From positions 211,315 through 275,314 of the forward strand of contig CABMPP010000004.1 of NCBI GenBank assembly GCA_902388495.1: a DNA stretch of 64,000 nt, given 5' to 3'. Positions 7,883 through 17,088 of the stretch are shown here, one piece after another; position 1 is the first letter of the stretch, and every line of letters begins with the position of its first letter. Under the pieces are notes generated by a model. The model searched no databases. It was not told the DNA's origin and saw only the letters and a program-made list of their open reading frames with translations. The position numbers and the translations under genes are program-made. This stretch comes from an uncultured Bacteroides sp. (GTDB taxonomy: Bacteria; Bacteroidota; Bacteroidia; Bacteroidales; Bacteroidaceae).

Positions 7883-10009
7883 ATGGGTTTATTTTTCGTC
7901 TACATACTTAAATCATCCATTTGCCTGGCGGTATTCTATCTGTTTTACCGCTTGCTGATGGCTCGTGAAACTTTTCATCGTTTCAACCGGTTTGCACTGT
8001 TGGGCATCTTGCTGCTATCTTGCTTGTTGCCATTGATTGAGGTCAGCGTGAAGCAACATTCGGAGGTGACTCAGACGATGCTGACGCTGGAACAGCTGTT
8101 GATGATGGCCGACGCCATGAGTTCAGTAGGGCCCGAAGTTCAGGTGCAGGACTCGACGTCTGTCTGGATAAAAGTTGCATTGCTGGTTTATCTGGCAGGA
8201 ATCTTCTTCTTTGCTTTACGTAATGTGTATTCGCTGACGAGGCTGTTGATGCTGCTGAAATCGGGACGGAGGGAGCGAATTGCCACTTACTTGCCGGATA
8301 AAGGGAAACGTGTGACTTTGATTGTACACAACCGTGATATTGCCCCGTTCAGCTGGATGAAATATATCGTTATTTCCCGGAAGGATCTGGAAGAGAACGG
8401 ACGTGAAATTCTTATCCACGAGCTTGCTCATATCCATAACCGGCATTCCTGGGACTTGCTGGTGGCTGATATTTGTATTTTCTTCCAATGGTTCAATCCG
8501 GCTTCCTGGCTATTGAAGCAGGAGTTGCAGAACATTCATGAGTTTGAAGCTGACGAAACCGTGATAAAGGAAGGCGTAGATGCGAAACAATACCAATTAT
8601 TATTAATTAAAAAAGCTGTCGGCACAAGGCTCTACTCTATGGCCAACAGCTTTAATCACAGTAAACTTAAAAAACGTATCACTATGATGTTAAAAGAAAA
8701 ATCAAGTCCGTGGGCGCGTTTGAAGTACTTGTATGTACTTCCGGTAGCAGCTATTGCAGTGACTGCTTTTGCCCGTCCCGAAATCTCCGAAAAAGTTGAA
8801 GAGATTTCGGTCGTCAAAGTTAATGATTTGTCGGCAATTGTAGAAACAAAAGCGACGGAAAGTGTGGAGAAAGCATTGGAGATGCCGGCTGTAAAAGCCT
8901 TGCCGGGCGACACGACAAAACCTGCCGGAGTGCAGTATGTGCCTGTACCGGTTGATGAACAATCCAATGGTGGCGCCGTCTTTGAAGTGGTGGAGAAGAT
9001 GCCTGAATTCCCCGGCGGCGGAGTTACTGCTATGATGGATTATTTGCAGAAAAATATGCAATATCCCGAATCGGCTAAGAAAGCAGGAACACAAGGACGG
9101 GTTACAGTGCGCTTTGTGGTCGATAAGGATGGGAGTATAAAGAATCCGTCCGTGCTTCGTTCGGTGGATAAGGACATGGATGCTGAGGCTCTCCGCCTGG
9201 TGAAGTCTATGCCGAAGTGGCAGCCGGGAATGCAGGGAGGAAAGGCGGTAGCCGTGAAGTATACAATACCGGTAGTGTTCAAGTTGGAAGGAGGAACTTT
9301 TGTGAACTCCAAGTTGAATGGTAACGTCGTTTCAATAGACGTTGATGCCGGTAATCTTCCATTGTATGTTGTAGATGGATTGGAAGCGTCTCCGTCTATA
9401 ATGGGGGCATTGGATCCGTCGCGTATCGAGGGCATTACGGTACTGAAGGACAAAAGTGCTACAGATTTGTATGGAGAAAAAGGAAAGAATGGGGTACTTT
9501 TGATTACTTTGAAGAAAGGAAATCTGCCTACAGTGAAGATAGATAAAAATACGACCGGAATTTCCGGAATAGGTGGAGTCTATGATGGTGGCAAGAAACT
9601 TGATATGTCGGATGTGACTATCTATATAGATGGTGCTGAAGTTATCTCGGGCAGACCGATAGATGAAGTAATACCGGCTGACAAGATAGACAATGTCCGT
9701 ATTGATAAGGATGCAAGCGGAAAAGGTGCAATCTACATTACTACTAAAAAAGGTAAAGGTGTTGAAAAGACTTCTGCCCAAGGCAATATGAAGGTAGAAG
9801 GTCGGGTGCAGGACAAGCAAGGCGAACCTGTTGTAGGTGCTTCTGTTTTGATAGAAGGTACGAACATGGGAACTATATCCGATGTTGATGGAAGATTCGT
9901 TTTGTCTGTTCCTGATAAAAATGCCGTATTGCTGATTTCCTATATCGATATGGAAACTGCCAAAGTAAAGGCCAAGTCAAAACTGGTTGTTACTTTGAAA
10001 AGCGAATAA
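7883..10009 (+). CDS. BlaR1-like M56 metalloprotease fused to TonB, plug-like and CarboxypepD-like domains
   Basis: 708 residues. The N-terminal 290 are a membrane-embedded M56 peptidase with several transmembrane helices and the zinc motif HELAH at 179-183, plus a distal EADE. After a further membrane segment (about 280-295) comes a TonB C-terminal-like domain (about 365-470, GRVTVRFVVDKDGSI). Two short repeats with plug-like features follow (PLYVVDG... about 490-549; IYIDGAEV... about 574-625), then a carboxypeptidase-regulatory-like beta domain (637-708). The likely role is a transmembrane sensor that inactivates the BlaI-like repressor. TonB and plug modules on a sensor suggest contact with outer-membrane transporters, which is inference. 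Confidence 0.85.
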   Translation: MGLFFVYILKSSICLAVFYLFYRLLMARETFHRFNRFALLGILLLSCLLPLIEVSVKQHSEVTQTMLTLEQLLMMADAMSSVGPEVQVQDSTSVWIKVALLVYLAGIFFFALRNVYSLTRLLMLLKSGRRERIATYLPDKGKRVTLIVHNRDIAPFSWMKYIVISRKDLEENGREILIHELAHIHNRHSWDLLVADICIFFQWFNPASWLLKQELQNIHEFEADETVIKEGVDAKQYQLLLIKKAVGTRLYSMANSFNHSKLKKRITMMLKEKSSPWARLKYLYVLPVAAIAVTAFARPEISEKVEEISVVKVNDLSAIVETKATESVEKALEMPAVKALPGDTTKPAGVQYVPVPVDEQSNGGAVFEVVEKMPEFPGGGVTAMMDYLQKNMQYPESAKKAGTQGRVTVRFVVDKDGSIKNPSVLRSVDKDMDAEALRLVKSMPKWQPGMQGGKAVAVKYTIPVVFKLEGGTFVNSKLNGNVVSIDVDAGNLPLYVVDGLEASPSIMGALDPSRIEGITVLKDKSATDLYGEKGKNGVLLITLKKGNLPTVKIDKNTTGISGIGGVYDGGKKLDMSDVTIYIDGAEVISGRPIDEVIPADKIDNVRIDKDASGKGAIYITTKKGKGVEKTSAQGNMKVEGRVQDKQGEPVVGASVLIEGTNMGTISDVDGRFVLSVPDKNAVLLISYIDMETAKVKAKSKLVVTLKSE

Positions 10010-10020
10010 TCAAGAATATT

Positions 10021-10788
10021 ATGATACGAAATTCTCTCTTTCTGTTTTTCATTTTAATTGTTGTGGGGGCGGGGTTATGCTCCGCCCAAACAACTGAAAA
10101 GAAGTACTACCTGGTTAATGGACTCTTCTTTGACGGAATGCCTCCCGGAGTAAGTTGGGAAAATGCTTCTACTCTTATCGACCATCAGGATGAAGCGGGT
10201 CATAAAGCCATAGAACTGCGCCTGCGCAAAGGCTTTGAATTACCGGAAGAAGTGAAGAAGTATGCTACGCCTGTCGAAGAAGTTCCCGGTGCGGAAGCAC
10301 TGTTGATGAGTTCGCGCGGAGAACTGGGGAAGAAAATGCCGGTTGGTGTGGTACCTACGATGAAGCGGGAAGAGTGGCTGGGAAAACCTTTTCCGGATTT
10401 TAAAGTTACAGATACCGAAGGTAAAGTTTGGACAAATGCTGATATTGACGGACAGCCGTTAGTGCTGAACTTCTGGTATATAGGTTGCGGTCCTTGCATC
10501 AATGAGATGCCGGAACTGAACAAATGGATGGAACTTTTCCCGAATGTGACTTATTGGGCTACGACTTTCAATACGGCAGAGCAAATCAAGAAGATTGTAG
10601 AGAACCGTCCTTTCCGCTTTACGCAGATTGCCGATGAATTGTTTTTCTTTAAGACCTTTAAGGTCAGTGGAATGCCCGTTACTATATTAGTCGATAAAAA
10701 AGGAATTATCCGATGGATAGAAGATGGAACGAGTAATGCTAAGTTGAGGTATCTGCAAGATAAATTGAAAGAATTATCGGTAGAGTAG
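10021..10788 (+). CDS. Exported thioredoxin-like (TlpA/ResA-type) protein
   Basis: 255 residues with a signal peptide (cleavage near LCSA-QTTE) and a C-terminal AhpC-TSA/thioredoxin domain beginning around GKPFPDFKVTD. The redox motif GCGPC gives Cys156 and Cys159, and the cis-Pro segment is VSGMPVTILVD. It starts 11 nt after the M56 sensor gene, so it belongs to the same operon. A second periplasmic thiol protein under one BlaI-type repressor supports a thiol or envelope-redox role for the cluster. Confidence 0.88.
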   Translation: MIRNSLFLFFILIVVGAGLCSAQTTEKKYYLVNGLFFDGMPPGVSWENASTLIDHQDEAGHKAIELRLRKGFELPEEVKKYATPVEEVPGAEALLMSSRGELGKKMPVGVVPTMKREEWLGKPFPDFKVTDTEGKVWTNADIDGQPLVLNFWYIGCGPCINEMPELNKWMELFPNVTYWATTFNTAEQIKKIVENRPFRFTQIADELFFFKTFKVSGMPVTILVDKKGIIRWIEDGTSNAKLRYLQDKLKELSVE

Positions 10789-10846
10789 TGGTTTCTTCAA
10801 GTCGTTTGCACTATCTTTGTGAATACTAACGATAAACGATGCATCT

Positions 10847-12082
10847 ATGAAACGAATACTCTTTGCCTTGCTTCTTACAGGTAGTATTTGGAACTGTGAA
10901 CCGGTTTCTGCCTGCACTTCTGCCGTTATCTCCGGTAAAATAACTCCTGATGGCCGTCCTTTGCTGTGGAAAAACCGTGATACGGACTTTCCTCAAAACA
11001 GTGTGAAGTATTTCTCCGGTGAGCGTTATCCGTTCATAGCTATTGTCAATAGTGTGGAGGATAATCCTACTGATGTGTGGATTGGTACAAACTCGGTCGG
11101 TTTCTCCGTAATGAACACGCAATCTTATAATCTGGTGGAAATAAAACCCGGCGAAGAGCGGGGCGAGGCAAATGGTCGCATGATGCGTCGTGCACTGGAA
11201 GTCTGTGCCACGGTGGAGGATTTCTGCCATTTCCTCGATACGATTGCCAAGCCGAGTTTGATTGAAGCGAACTTCGGTGTGATTGATGCCAAAGGCGGTG
11301 CAGCTATGTTTGAAGTAGATTACTACAAGTACACAATGTATGATGCTAACAATCCTAAAGATGCTCCTTGTGGCTACATAGCCCGTACCAATTTCTCTTT
11401 CTCCGGTAAAGTAAACGAAGGCGCAGGCTATGTGCGCTTCATGCAAGAAGACAAGGTGCTGTTGCCTGCATCGGCCACCGGACAGATTACTCCCCAATGG
11501 ATATTTACAGAACTTTCCCGCTCTTTTGCCAACCCATTGATGGGGATTGACTTAAAGACAGGCGAATTTAATCGTCCCAAAACAAATGGCTGGTTTGTGG
11601 ATCAGGATTTCATTGCACGTAGCAGTACGGCAAGTTCTGTCGTGGTGCAAGGTGTAAAACCCGGCGAGAATCCGGAACTGACTACGATGTGGACCATACT
11701 CGGCTATCCTCCTACCGGCGTGGCAATGCCCGTATGGCTGAAAGGAGCTGATAAAAATCTACCGAAGCTCATGGCTCGCGATGAGGTAAAGAAGGTTTCT
11801 CCTTTGGGCAATTGGTCAGTGATACTGGCGGGGGATGTTTTCTCTTATACACAAGGGATGGGGAGCAGCCGCTATATGAATTGGGAAAAGCTCTATAATA
11901 CGGAGAAGAATGGCTATATGCAACTGCTTGCTCCGGTGGAAGAGGAAGTATTCAAACGCGCGCAGCCTGTTATCAAAGAATGGCGCAAGAAAGGGGCTGT
12001 CGATCTGAAAGAGATGCAGGCGCTTTACGGTGAACTCGATACCTTTATCGAAACGAAATATGCCGATCTGTTCGAGCTATAA
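10847..12082 (+). CDS. Exported Ntn-hydrolase, C45 acyltransferase / choloylglycine-hydrolase-like
   Basis: 411 residues with a signal peptide ending ...VSA and Cys23 as the next residue (ACTSAV). That is the expected autoproteolytic N-terminal nucleophile of Ntn hydrolases of the acyl-CoA:6-APA acyltransferase (C45) type. Supporting segments are WKNRDTDF, GTNSVGFSVMN, NFGVIDAKGGAAMFEVD and RTNFSF. The enzyme would act in the periplasm on an amide bond. The substrate could be an N-acyl amino acid, peptide or bile-salt-like conjugate; sequence alone does not decide. A -7-like TATCTTTG (10812-10819) precedes it. Confidence 0.8.
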   Translation: MKRILFALLLTGSIWNCEPVSACTSAVISGKITPDGRPLLWKNRDTDFPQNSVKYFSGERYPFIAIVNSVEDNPTDVWIGTNSVGFSVMNTQSYNLVEIKPGEERGEANGRMMRRALEVCATVEDFCHFLDTIAKPSLIEANFGVIDAKGGAAMFEVDYYKYTMYDANNPKDAPCGYIARTNFSFSGKVNEGAGYVRFMQEDKVLLPASATGQITPQWIFTELSRSFANPLMGIDLKTGEFNRPKTNGWFVDQDFIARSSTASSVVVQGVKPGENPELTTMWTILGYPPTGVAMPVWLKGADKNLPKLMARDEVKKVSPLGNWSVILAGDVFSYTQGMGSSRYMNWEKLYNTEKNGYMQLLAPVEEEVFKRAQPVIKEWRKKGAVDLKEMQALYGELDTFIETKYADLFEL

Positions 12083-12091
12083 ATAAAGCAA

Positions 12092-12988
12092 TTACATCAT
12101 TGAACGGAGGTACGCAAGTATCTCCGTTTCTTGTTCCGGGTGGAACCAGCGGATTTCCTCATCCCGTTTGAACCAGGTCATCTGCTTGCGGGAGTAAATG
12201 CGGGAGTTCTGTTTGATTTTATCAATGGCAAAAGGGAGTGTCCATTCTCCGTCGAGATACTTGAATATCTCCTTGTAGCCTACTGTGTTCAGAGAATTGA
12301 GCGCCCGATGCGGATAGACGCGGCGGGCTTCTTCTATCAATCCGTCCTCTATCATTTGGTCTACGCGGCGGTTGATGCGGTCGTAAAGTTCTTCGCGGTC
12401 ACGGGTGAGGCCTATCTTGATGATTCGGAACGGGCGTTCCTTCTTTTGCTGCGTACGGAAGGAAGTATAGGTTTTGCCTGTCATGTAACAGATTTCCAAT
12501 GCGTGGACTACACGCTTGGGATTCTTTAAATCTACAATCTTGTAATATTCAGGATCCAGCAGTTTGAGTTCTGCGCAGAGTCTTTCTAGCCCCTCTGTCT
12601 CATATTTGTGCAACATCAACTGGCGGGTTTCGGTATCTACGGTAGGTATGTCGTCTATTCCTTTGCAGATAGCATCTACATACATCATTGAACCACCGGT
12701 CAGCAACACAGTGTCGTGTTCGGCAAATAGGGAGTCGAGGAGATGCAGGACTTCCGCTTCGTATTGGGCGGCACTATAATAGTCAGTCAGTTTCAGGGTG
12801 CCTACAAAGTGGTGTTCCACCCGTTGCAGTTGTTCGGGGGTGGGGGCGGCTGTACCTATCTTTAAGTCCGCATAGAGTTGCCTCGAATCGGCCGAGACAA
12901 TACAAGTGTGGAATTGCTCTGCCAGTCGGAGGCTTAATTCTGTTTTGCCTACTCCGGTGGGGCCGATAAGTACAATTAAAGTCTGCAT
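12092..12988 (-). CDS. miaA: tRNA dimethylallyltransferase
   Basis: 298 residues. The P-loop GPTGVGKTE is at 8-16, followed by [19 protein letters not shown] and the family segments [15 protein letters not shown] and KQMTWFKRD. It transfers dimethylallyl from DMAPP to A37 of tRNAs that read UNN codons. The length is normal. It is last in a minus-strand run with the lipid A genes, separated from the PRiA4-like gene by a hairpin repeat. Confidence 0.97.
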   Translation of the reverse strand: MQTLIVLIGPTGVGKTELSLRLAEQFHTCIVSADSRQLYADLKIGTAAPTPEQLQRVEHHFVGTLKLTDYYSAAQYEAEVLHLLDSLFAEHDTVLLTGGSMMYVDAICKGIDDIPTVDTETRQLMLHKYETEGLERLCAELKLLDPEYYKIVDLKNPKRVVHALEICYMTGKTYTSFRTQQKKERPFRIIKIGLTRDREELYDRINRRVDQMIEDGLIEEARRVYPHRALNSLNTVGYKEIFKYLDGEWTLPFAIDKIKQNSRIYSRKQMTWFKRDEEIRWFHPEQETEILAYLRSMM

Positions 12989-13021
12989 ATAGGAAAGGAG
13001 GGAAGGATTATTATTTATTTT

Positions 13022-13091
13022 TTAGGCACGGATTACACAGATTACGCGGAAGGTTTTAATAATCCGTGAAATCCGTGTAATCCGTGCCTAA
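13022..13091. repeat. Dispersed inverted repeat (GGCACGGATTA family), copy 1
   Basis: Arms of 29 bp (13022-13050 and 13063-13091) match at about 25 of 29 positions and flank a 12-nt loop. The arms begin TTAGGCACGGATTACAC and end GTAATCCGTGCCTAA. A second copy is at 47114-47178. It lies between co-oriented genes and would be transcribed as a long hairpin. Confidence 0.8.
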
Positions 13092-13123
13092 TTATTATCA
13101 CACGGCAGATTGCCTCTTTTATC

Positions 13124-13681
13124 TTAGAATTTCTCTTCTTCGAAAGGAGCGCCACCGGCATCGTCCAGACCTACGAAGCCTTCTTTGTCGAAGTCCTCCA
13201 TGTCGAAGTCCTGGTCGCCGTAGAAGTTCTCGTCCAAGTCGAGGGAACCGCCGGCTGCTGCCATCTCTTCAAAGTCCATAATTTGCTTGGGAGCATCGCC
13301 TGCTTTCTTAGTGCACTTGGCACCCTTCATTTCCTTACCGGTGATGATTTCGGAAAGTTCGATAAAGAAGCAACGCTCCGTCATATAGTCGAATACATAA
13401 AGCAGCTTCTGCTTTTCGTCTTCTATCAGTTCACTGAGCTGGGTGTCTTTCATTACCCAACTGTCCATTTCCGGATTGTCGTCCATCTCTTCCAGGGTTA
13501 TTTCCTTTTCTTTCTCCCAGTCGTCGTCGCAGATGAAGAAAGAAGTCATCTGGTCGTCAGTGTAGCCTGCCGATTTTAAGATTGCCTCATGGAAGTCGAA
13601 AAAAGTAGCTTCCGGGTCTATTTGTATTTCTCTGACAAAGTCGTCCACCTCATCTGAGATGATTGTAAATCTGTAGATCAT
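13124..13681 (-). CDS. PRiA4b ORF-3-like acidic protein
   Basis: 185 residues, strongly acidic. The N-terminal 110 residues fit the plasmid pRiA4b ORF-3-like (IS1096 TnpR-like) domain: MIYRFTIISDEVDDFVREI, DPEATFFDFHEAILKSAGY, FFICDDDWEKEKEITLEEM and LLYVFDYMTERCFFIEL. The last 50 residues are Asp/Glu/Gly/Phe rich. The function is unknown and there is no sign of a mobile element here. It sits between lpxA and miaA, the same operon direction. Confidence 0.8.
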   Translation of the reverse strand: MIYRFTIISDEVDDFVREIQIDPEATFFDFHEAILKSAGYTDDQMTSFFICDDDWEKEKEITLEEMDDNPEMDSWVMKDTQLSELIEDEKQKLLYVFDYMTERCFFIELSEIITGKEMKGAKCTKKAGDAPKQIMDFEEMAAAGGSLDLDENFYGDQDFDMEDFDKEGFVGLDDAGGAPFEEEKF

Positions 13682-13785
13682 GATGATTTATGATTTATGA
13701 TTTATAATTTATGATTTATGATTTATGGCTTCTGATTTCAGGTTTTGTCAATTGGCAATAAATCGTAAATCTGAAATCAGAAATC
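13681..13785. repeat. 7-bp tandem repeat tract and hairpin between lpxA and the PRiA4-like gene
   Basis: 13681-13726 is a degenerate run of TTTATGA units. It is followed by a hairpin with 11-bp perfect arms TCTGATTTCAG (13731-13741) and CTGAAATCAGA (13771-13781). It lies between two co-oriented genes; a role in attenuation or mRNA processing is possible but not shown. Confidence 0.6.
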
Positions 13786-13788
13786 TTT

Positions 13789-14565
13789 TTATTTCCCTGC
13801 GGGGATAATGCCTCGAGCCGATTCACGTATAAAGTTTACAATATAGCTGATCTCTGGTGTCATTTCCATTTCCTCCTCAATCTTCTTCAAAGCGTCCGTA
13901 TTGTTCAGCCCGCTTTGGTAGATGATGCGGTATGCATTATGGATTTGCTCGATGGTTTCGTTGGAGAAACCACGGCGGCGCAGTCCTACGATATTGATAC
14001 CGGCGTAGCAGATCGGCTCGCGTCCGGCAATGATATACGGTGGAATGTCCTTGCTGAAGCGGCAACCGCCCTGCAACATGCCATATCCGCCTACGCGGCA
14101 GAATTGATGCATCAATACGTTGGCACTGACTATGGAGTAATCGTCAATAACAATTTCGCCAGCCATCTTGGTGGAGTTGCCAATGATACATTCATTGCCA
14201 ATCAACGCATCGTGTGCCACATGTACGCTTTCCATAAAGAGGTTGTTATTGCCCACAATCGTTCTGCCTTTGGCGGCTGTACCACGGTTGATCGTAACGT
14301 TCTCACGGATAATATTATTATTACCGATTTCAGCAGTGGTTTCTTCGCCTCTGAACTTTAAATCCTGAGGGATGGCACCAATAACAGCTCCCGGAAAAAT
14401 AGTGTTTCCGTTGCCGATGCGTGCACCATACAGAATGTTGGCATTTGCCATAATCTTATTGTTATCGCCGATTACCACATTCTTGTCAATGAAAACAAAA
14501 GGAGCAATCTCTACGTTTTCCCCGATTTTTGCTTCGGGATGAATATACGCTAAGGGACTTATCAT
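13789..14565 (-). CDS. lpxA: UDP-N-acetylglucosamine O-acyltransferase
   Basis: 258 residues with left-handed beta-helix hexapeptide repeats from residue 1 to about 190 and a C-terminal helical domain. The catalytic histidine region is ESVHVAHDALIG (His115, His118). It performs the first step of lipid A synthesis, acylating the 3-OH of UDP-GlcNAc. It starts 9 nt after the lpxC/fabZ stop, and the gene order is that of other Bacteroidetes. Confidence 0.97.
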   Translation of the reverse strand: MISPLAYIHPEAKIGENVEIAPFVFIDKNVVIGDNNKIMANANILYGARIGNGNTIFPGAVIGAIPQDLKFRGEETTAEIGNNNIIRENVTINRGTAAKGRTIVGNNNLFMESVHVAHDALIGNECIIGNSTKMAGEIVIDDYSIVSANVLMHQFCRVGGYGMLQGGCRFSKDIPPYIIAGREPICYAGINIVGLRRRGFSNETIEQIHNAYRIIYQSGLNNTDALKKIEEEMEMTPEISYIVNFIRESARGIIPAGK

Positions 14566-14574
14566 GCTTGGTAT

Positions 14575-15960
14575 TTATTTGTTCTTAACTATTTGCGCCA
14601 TAAATTCTGCTTCGCACACTACTTTTTCGCCTACAAACACATAGCCTTTCATGGTAGAAATACCACGGCGGATAGGAGCAAGCAGCTCTACACGGAAAAT
14701 CAGTGTATCTCCCGGCACTACTTTCTGGCGGAATTTCACACCGTCTATTTTCAGGAAATAAGTGGAGTAACGTTCCGGTTCGTCCACGGAGTTCAGTACC
14801 AGTAAGCCTCCCGTCTGTGCCATTGCCTCTATCTGTAATACGCCGGGCATTACGGGTTCCTGAGGGAAGTGTCCCTGGAAGAAGGGTTCGTTGGAAGTAA
14901 CGTTCTTGATACCTACAATGTAGTTGGCACCTATTTCGATAACTTTGTCCACCAGCTGCATCGGGTAACGGTGGGGCAGCAGTTCGCGGATGCGGTTGAC
15001 GTCCATGATAGGTTCGCGGTTGCAGTCGTAGGTAGGAGCCTGGATTTCGTGCAGGCGGATTTCCTTACGCATCTGACGGGCGAACTTGTTATTGATGGTA
15101 TGTCCCGGACGGGTGGCGATGATACGGCCTTTGATGGGCTTACCTATCAGAGCCAGGTCACCGATAACATCCAGCAATTTATGACGGGCGCACTCGTTGG
15201 GCCATACCAGCGGCTGGTGATTAATGTAGCCCAACTGCTTGGCATCCATGTGCGGGACCCCCATCACGTCGGCCAACTTGTCATAGTTCTCTTGCGACAT
15301 TTCGCGTTCGTAGATAACGATGGCATTGTCCAGGTCGCCGCCTTTGATAAGACCTGCCTGCAGCAGCGGTTCAATTTCGCGTACAAACACGAAGGTACGG
15401 CTGGCAGCTATTTCGTCCTTGAACTTCTTCATGTCCTCCAGCGTAGCAAACTGGTTGGGAATGATGGAGGAATCGTAAGATACCAATACGTTCAGGCTGA
15501 AATTCTCGTCGGGCAATACAATGATGGAAGAACCGGTTGCATCGTCGCGGAACTCGATTTTGGACTTGATGATATAGAAATCCTTGACGGCATTCTGCTC
15601 CACAGTGCCCACGCGTTCTATTTCGTTGACGTAATATTGGGCGCTTCCGTCCAGGATCGGAAACTCCGGTCCGTTCACTTGTATCAGGCAGTTGTCTATG
15701 CCCAGTGCATAGAGTGCTGCCATGCCATGCTCTACCGTACTTACTTTTGCTCCGTTTTTGGAGAGTACGGTACCACGGGTAGTTTCGATAACATTATCGG
15801 CAACGGCATCGATGAGAGGTTGTCCTTCCAGGTCGATGCGTTGAATCTTATATCCGTGATTGTCAGGAGCCGGATTAAAAGTAACGGTTAGGTCAAGTCC
15901 TGTGTGCAGGCCTTTCCCACTGAGCGAAAAGCTATCTTTCAGAGTCTTTTGTTTCAACAT
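14575..15960 (-). CDS. lpxC/fabZ: Bifunctional LpxC deacetylase / FabZ dehydratase
   Basis: 461 residues in two fused enzymes. Residues 1 to about 310 are LpxC, the UDP-3-O-acyl-GlcNAc deacetylase, with zinc ligands His78 (VEHG), His260 and Asp264 (ARHKLLDVIGD) and catalytic His287 (RPGHTIN). Residues about 318-461 are FabZ, the 3-hydroxyacyl-ACP dehydratase, with His330 (LPHRYPM) and Glu378 (GVLQIEAMAQTGG). The fusion is established in Bacteroidetes and couples lipid A commitment to fatty-acid elongation. It sits between lpxD and lpxA with spacings under 15 nt. Confidence 0.97.
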   Translation of the reverse strand: MLKQKTLKDSFSLSGKGLHTGLDLTVTFNPAPDNHGYKIQRIDLEGQPLIDAVADNVIETTRGTVLSKNGAKVSTVEHGMAALYALGIDNCLIQVNGPEFPILDGSAQYYVNEIERVGTVEQNAVKDFYIIKSKIEFRDDATGSSIIVLPDENFSLNVLVSYDSSIIPNQFATLEDMKKFKDEIAASRTFVFVREIEPLLQAGLIKGGDLDNAIVIYEREMSQENYDKLADVMGVPHMDAKQLGYINHQPLVWPNECARHKLLDVIGDLALIGKPIKGRIIATRPGHTINNKFARQMRKEIRLHEIQAPTYDCNREPIMDVNRIRELLPHRYPMQLVDKVIEIGANYIVGIKNVTSNEPFFQGHFPQEPVMPGVLQIEAMAQTGGLLVLNSVDEPERYSTYFLKIDGVKFRQKVVPGDTLIFRVELLAPIRRGISTMKGYVFVGEKVVCEAEFMAQIVKNK

Positions 15961-15963
15961 TGG

Positions 15964-17004
15964 TTACTTATTTAATTGTTGTTTTAATTCATTCAGTTCT
16001 TTGCGGAGCATGTTGAGCTCTGCATACATGTCGGGCAACTTCTTATACACAACAGATGCTTTAAAATATTGTTTGGCATCGAAGGCGGGCGAACCCATGA
16101 TCTGGCTGCCTTCTTTCACATTGCCGGGTACACCGCTTTGGGCTGCGATGCCTACTTTGTTGCCGATGTGGGCATGTCCTGCCAGACCTACTTGTCCGCC
16201 TATCATGCACCATTCGCCTACCTTGGTGGAGCCGGCTATACCGGATTGGGCTGCCATGACAGTATTGGCACCTACTTCGTCGTTGTGAGCTATCTGAACC
16301 AGATTGTCCAGCTTTACACCGCTACGCACGATGGTGGCGCCCATGGTGGCGCGGTCTACACAGGTGTTTGCGCCGATTTCCACATTGTCTTCCAATATGG
16401 TAATGCCTATCTGAGGGATTTTCTCATAGCCTTGAGGTGTGGGAGCAAAGCCGAAGCCGTCTGCACCGATCACGCAGCCCGAATGCAGGATGCAATGGTT
16501 GCCTACACGGCAATCGTGGTAAACGGTGGCATTGGCATAAATGATGCAGTCACTGCCTATTTTGGCGCCGCCGCCGATGGTGACATGCGGGTGAATAACC
16601 GTGTTGTCTCCCACTTCGGCATGGTCGCCGATGCAGGCAAATGGCGCGATGTAAACATCCTTTCCGATTTTAGCAGTTTCGGCAACGAATGCTAATGAGT
16701 CAATTCCTACGCGTTTGGGCTTGCTTTGCTCATAAAGATTTAGCAATTTAGCAAGACTTTCGTAGGCGTTGTCCACTTTTATCAGTGTAGCTTTTACTTC
16801 CTGTTCAGGAACAAAGTCTTTGTTTACCAAAACGATGCTTGACTGGGTTTCGTATATATAAGAGGTATATTTAGGATTGGATAGAAAGGAGATAGCCCCC
16901 GGTATTCCTTCTTCGATTTTCGCGAAGGTATGAACGGTAGCATTTTCGTCTCCAACAATCTCTCCTTGGATAAATGTTGCAATTTGTTTAGCAGAGAACT
17001 CCAT
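15964..17004 (-). CDS. lpxD: UDP-3-O-acylglucosamine N-acyltransferase
   Basis: 346 residues: an N-terminal uridine-binding domain (1-100), hexapeptide beta-helix repeats (about 105-300) and a C-terminal helix. Key segments are ADGFGFAPT (181-189) and the catalytic His240 in [11 protein letters not shown]. It adds the N-linked hydroxyacyl chain in lipid A synthesis. The stop is 3 nt before the lpxC/fabZ start. Confidence 0.97.
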   Translation of the reverse strand: MEFSAKQIATFIQGEIVGDENATVHTFAKIEEGIPGAISFLSNPKYTSYIYETQSSIVLVNKDFVPEQEVKATLIKVDNAYESLAKLLNLYEQSKPKRVGIDSLAFVAETAKIGKDVYIAPFACIGDHAEVGDNTVIHPHVTIGGGAKIGSDCIIYANATVYHDCRVGNHCILHSGCVIGADGFGFAPTPQGYEKIPQIGITILEDNVEIGANTCVDRATMGATIVRSGVKLDNLVQIAHNDEVGANTVMAAQSGIAGSTKVGEWCMIGGQVGLAGHAHIGNKVGIAAQSGVPGNVKEGSQIMGSPAFDAKQYFKASVVYKKLPDMYAELNMLRKELNELKQQLNK

Positions 17005-17088
17005 GTCTTCTTCTTGTTAGATGGTTTCAAAACACAAATAACGGACTTTTTTTTTATATATCCTTGTCCTCGGGTGAATATTTTATAC

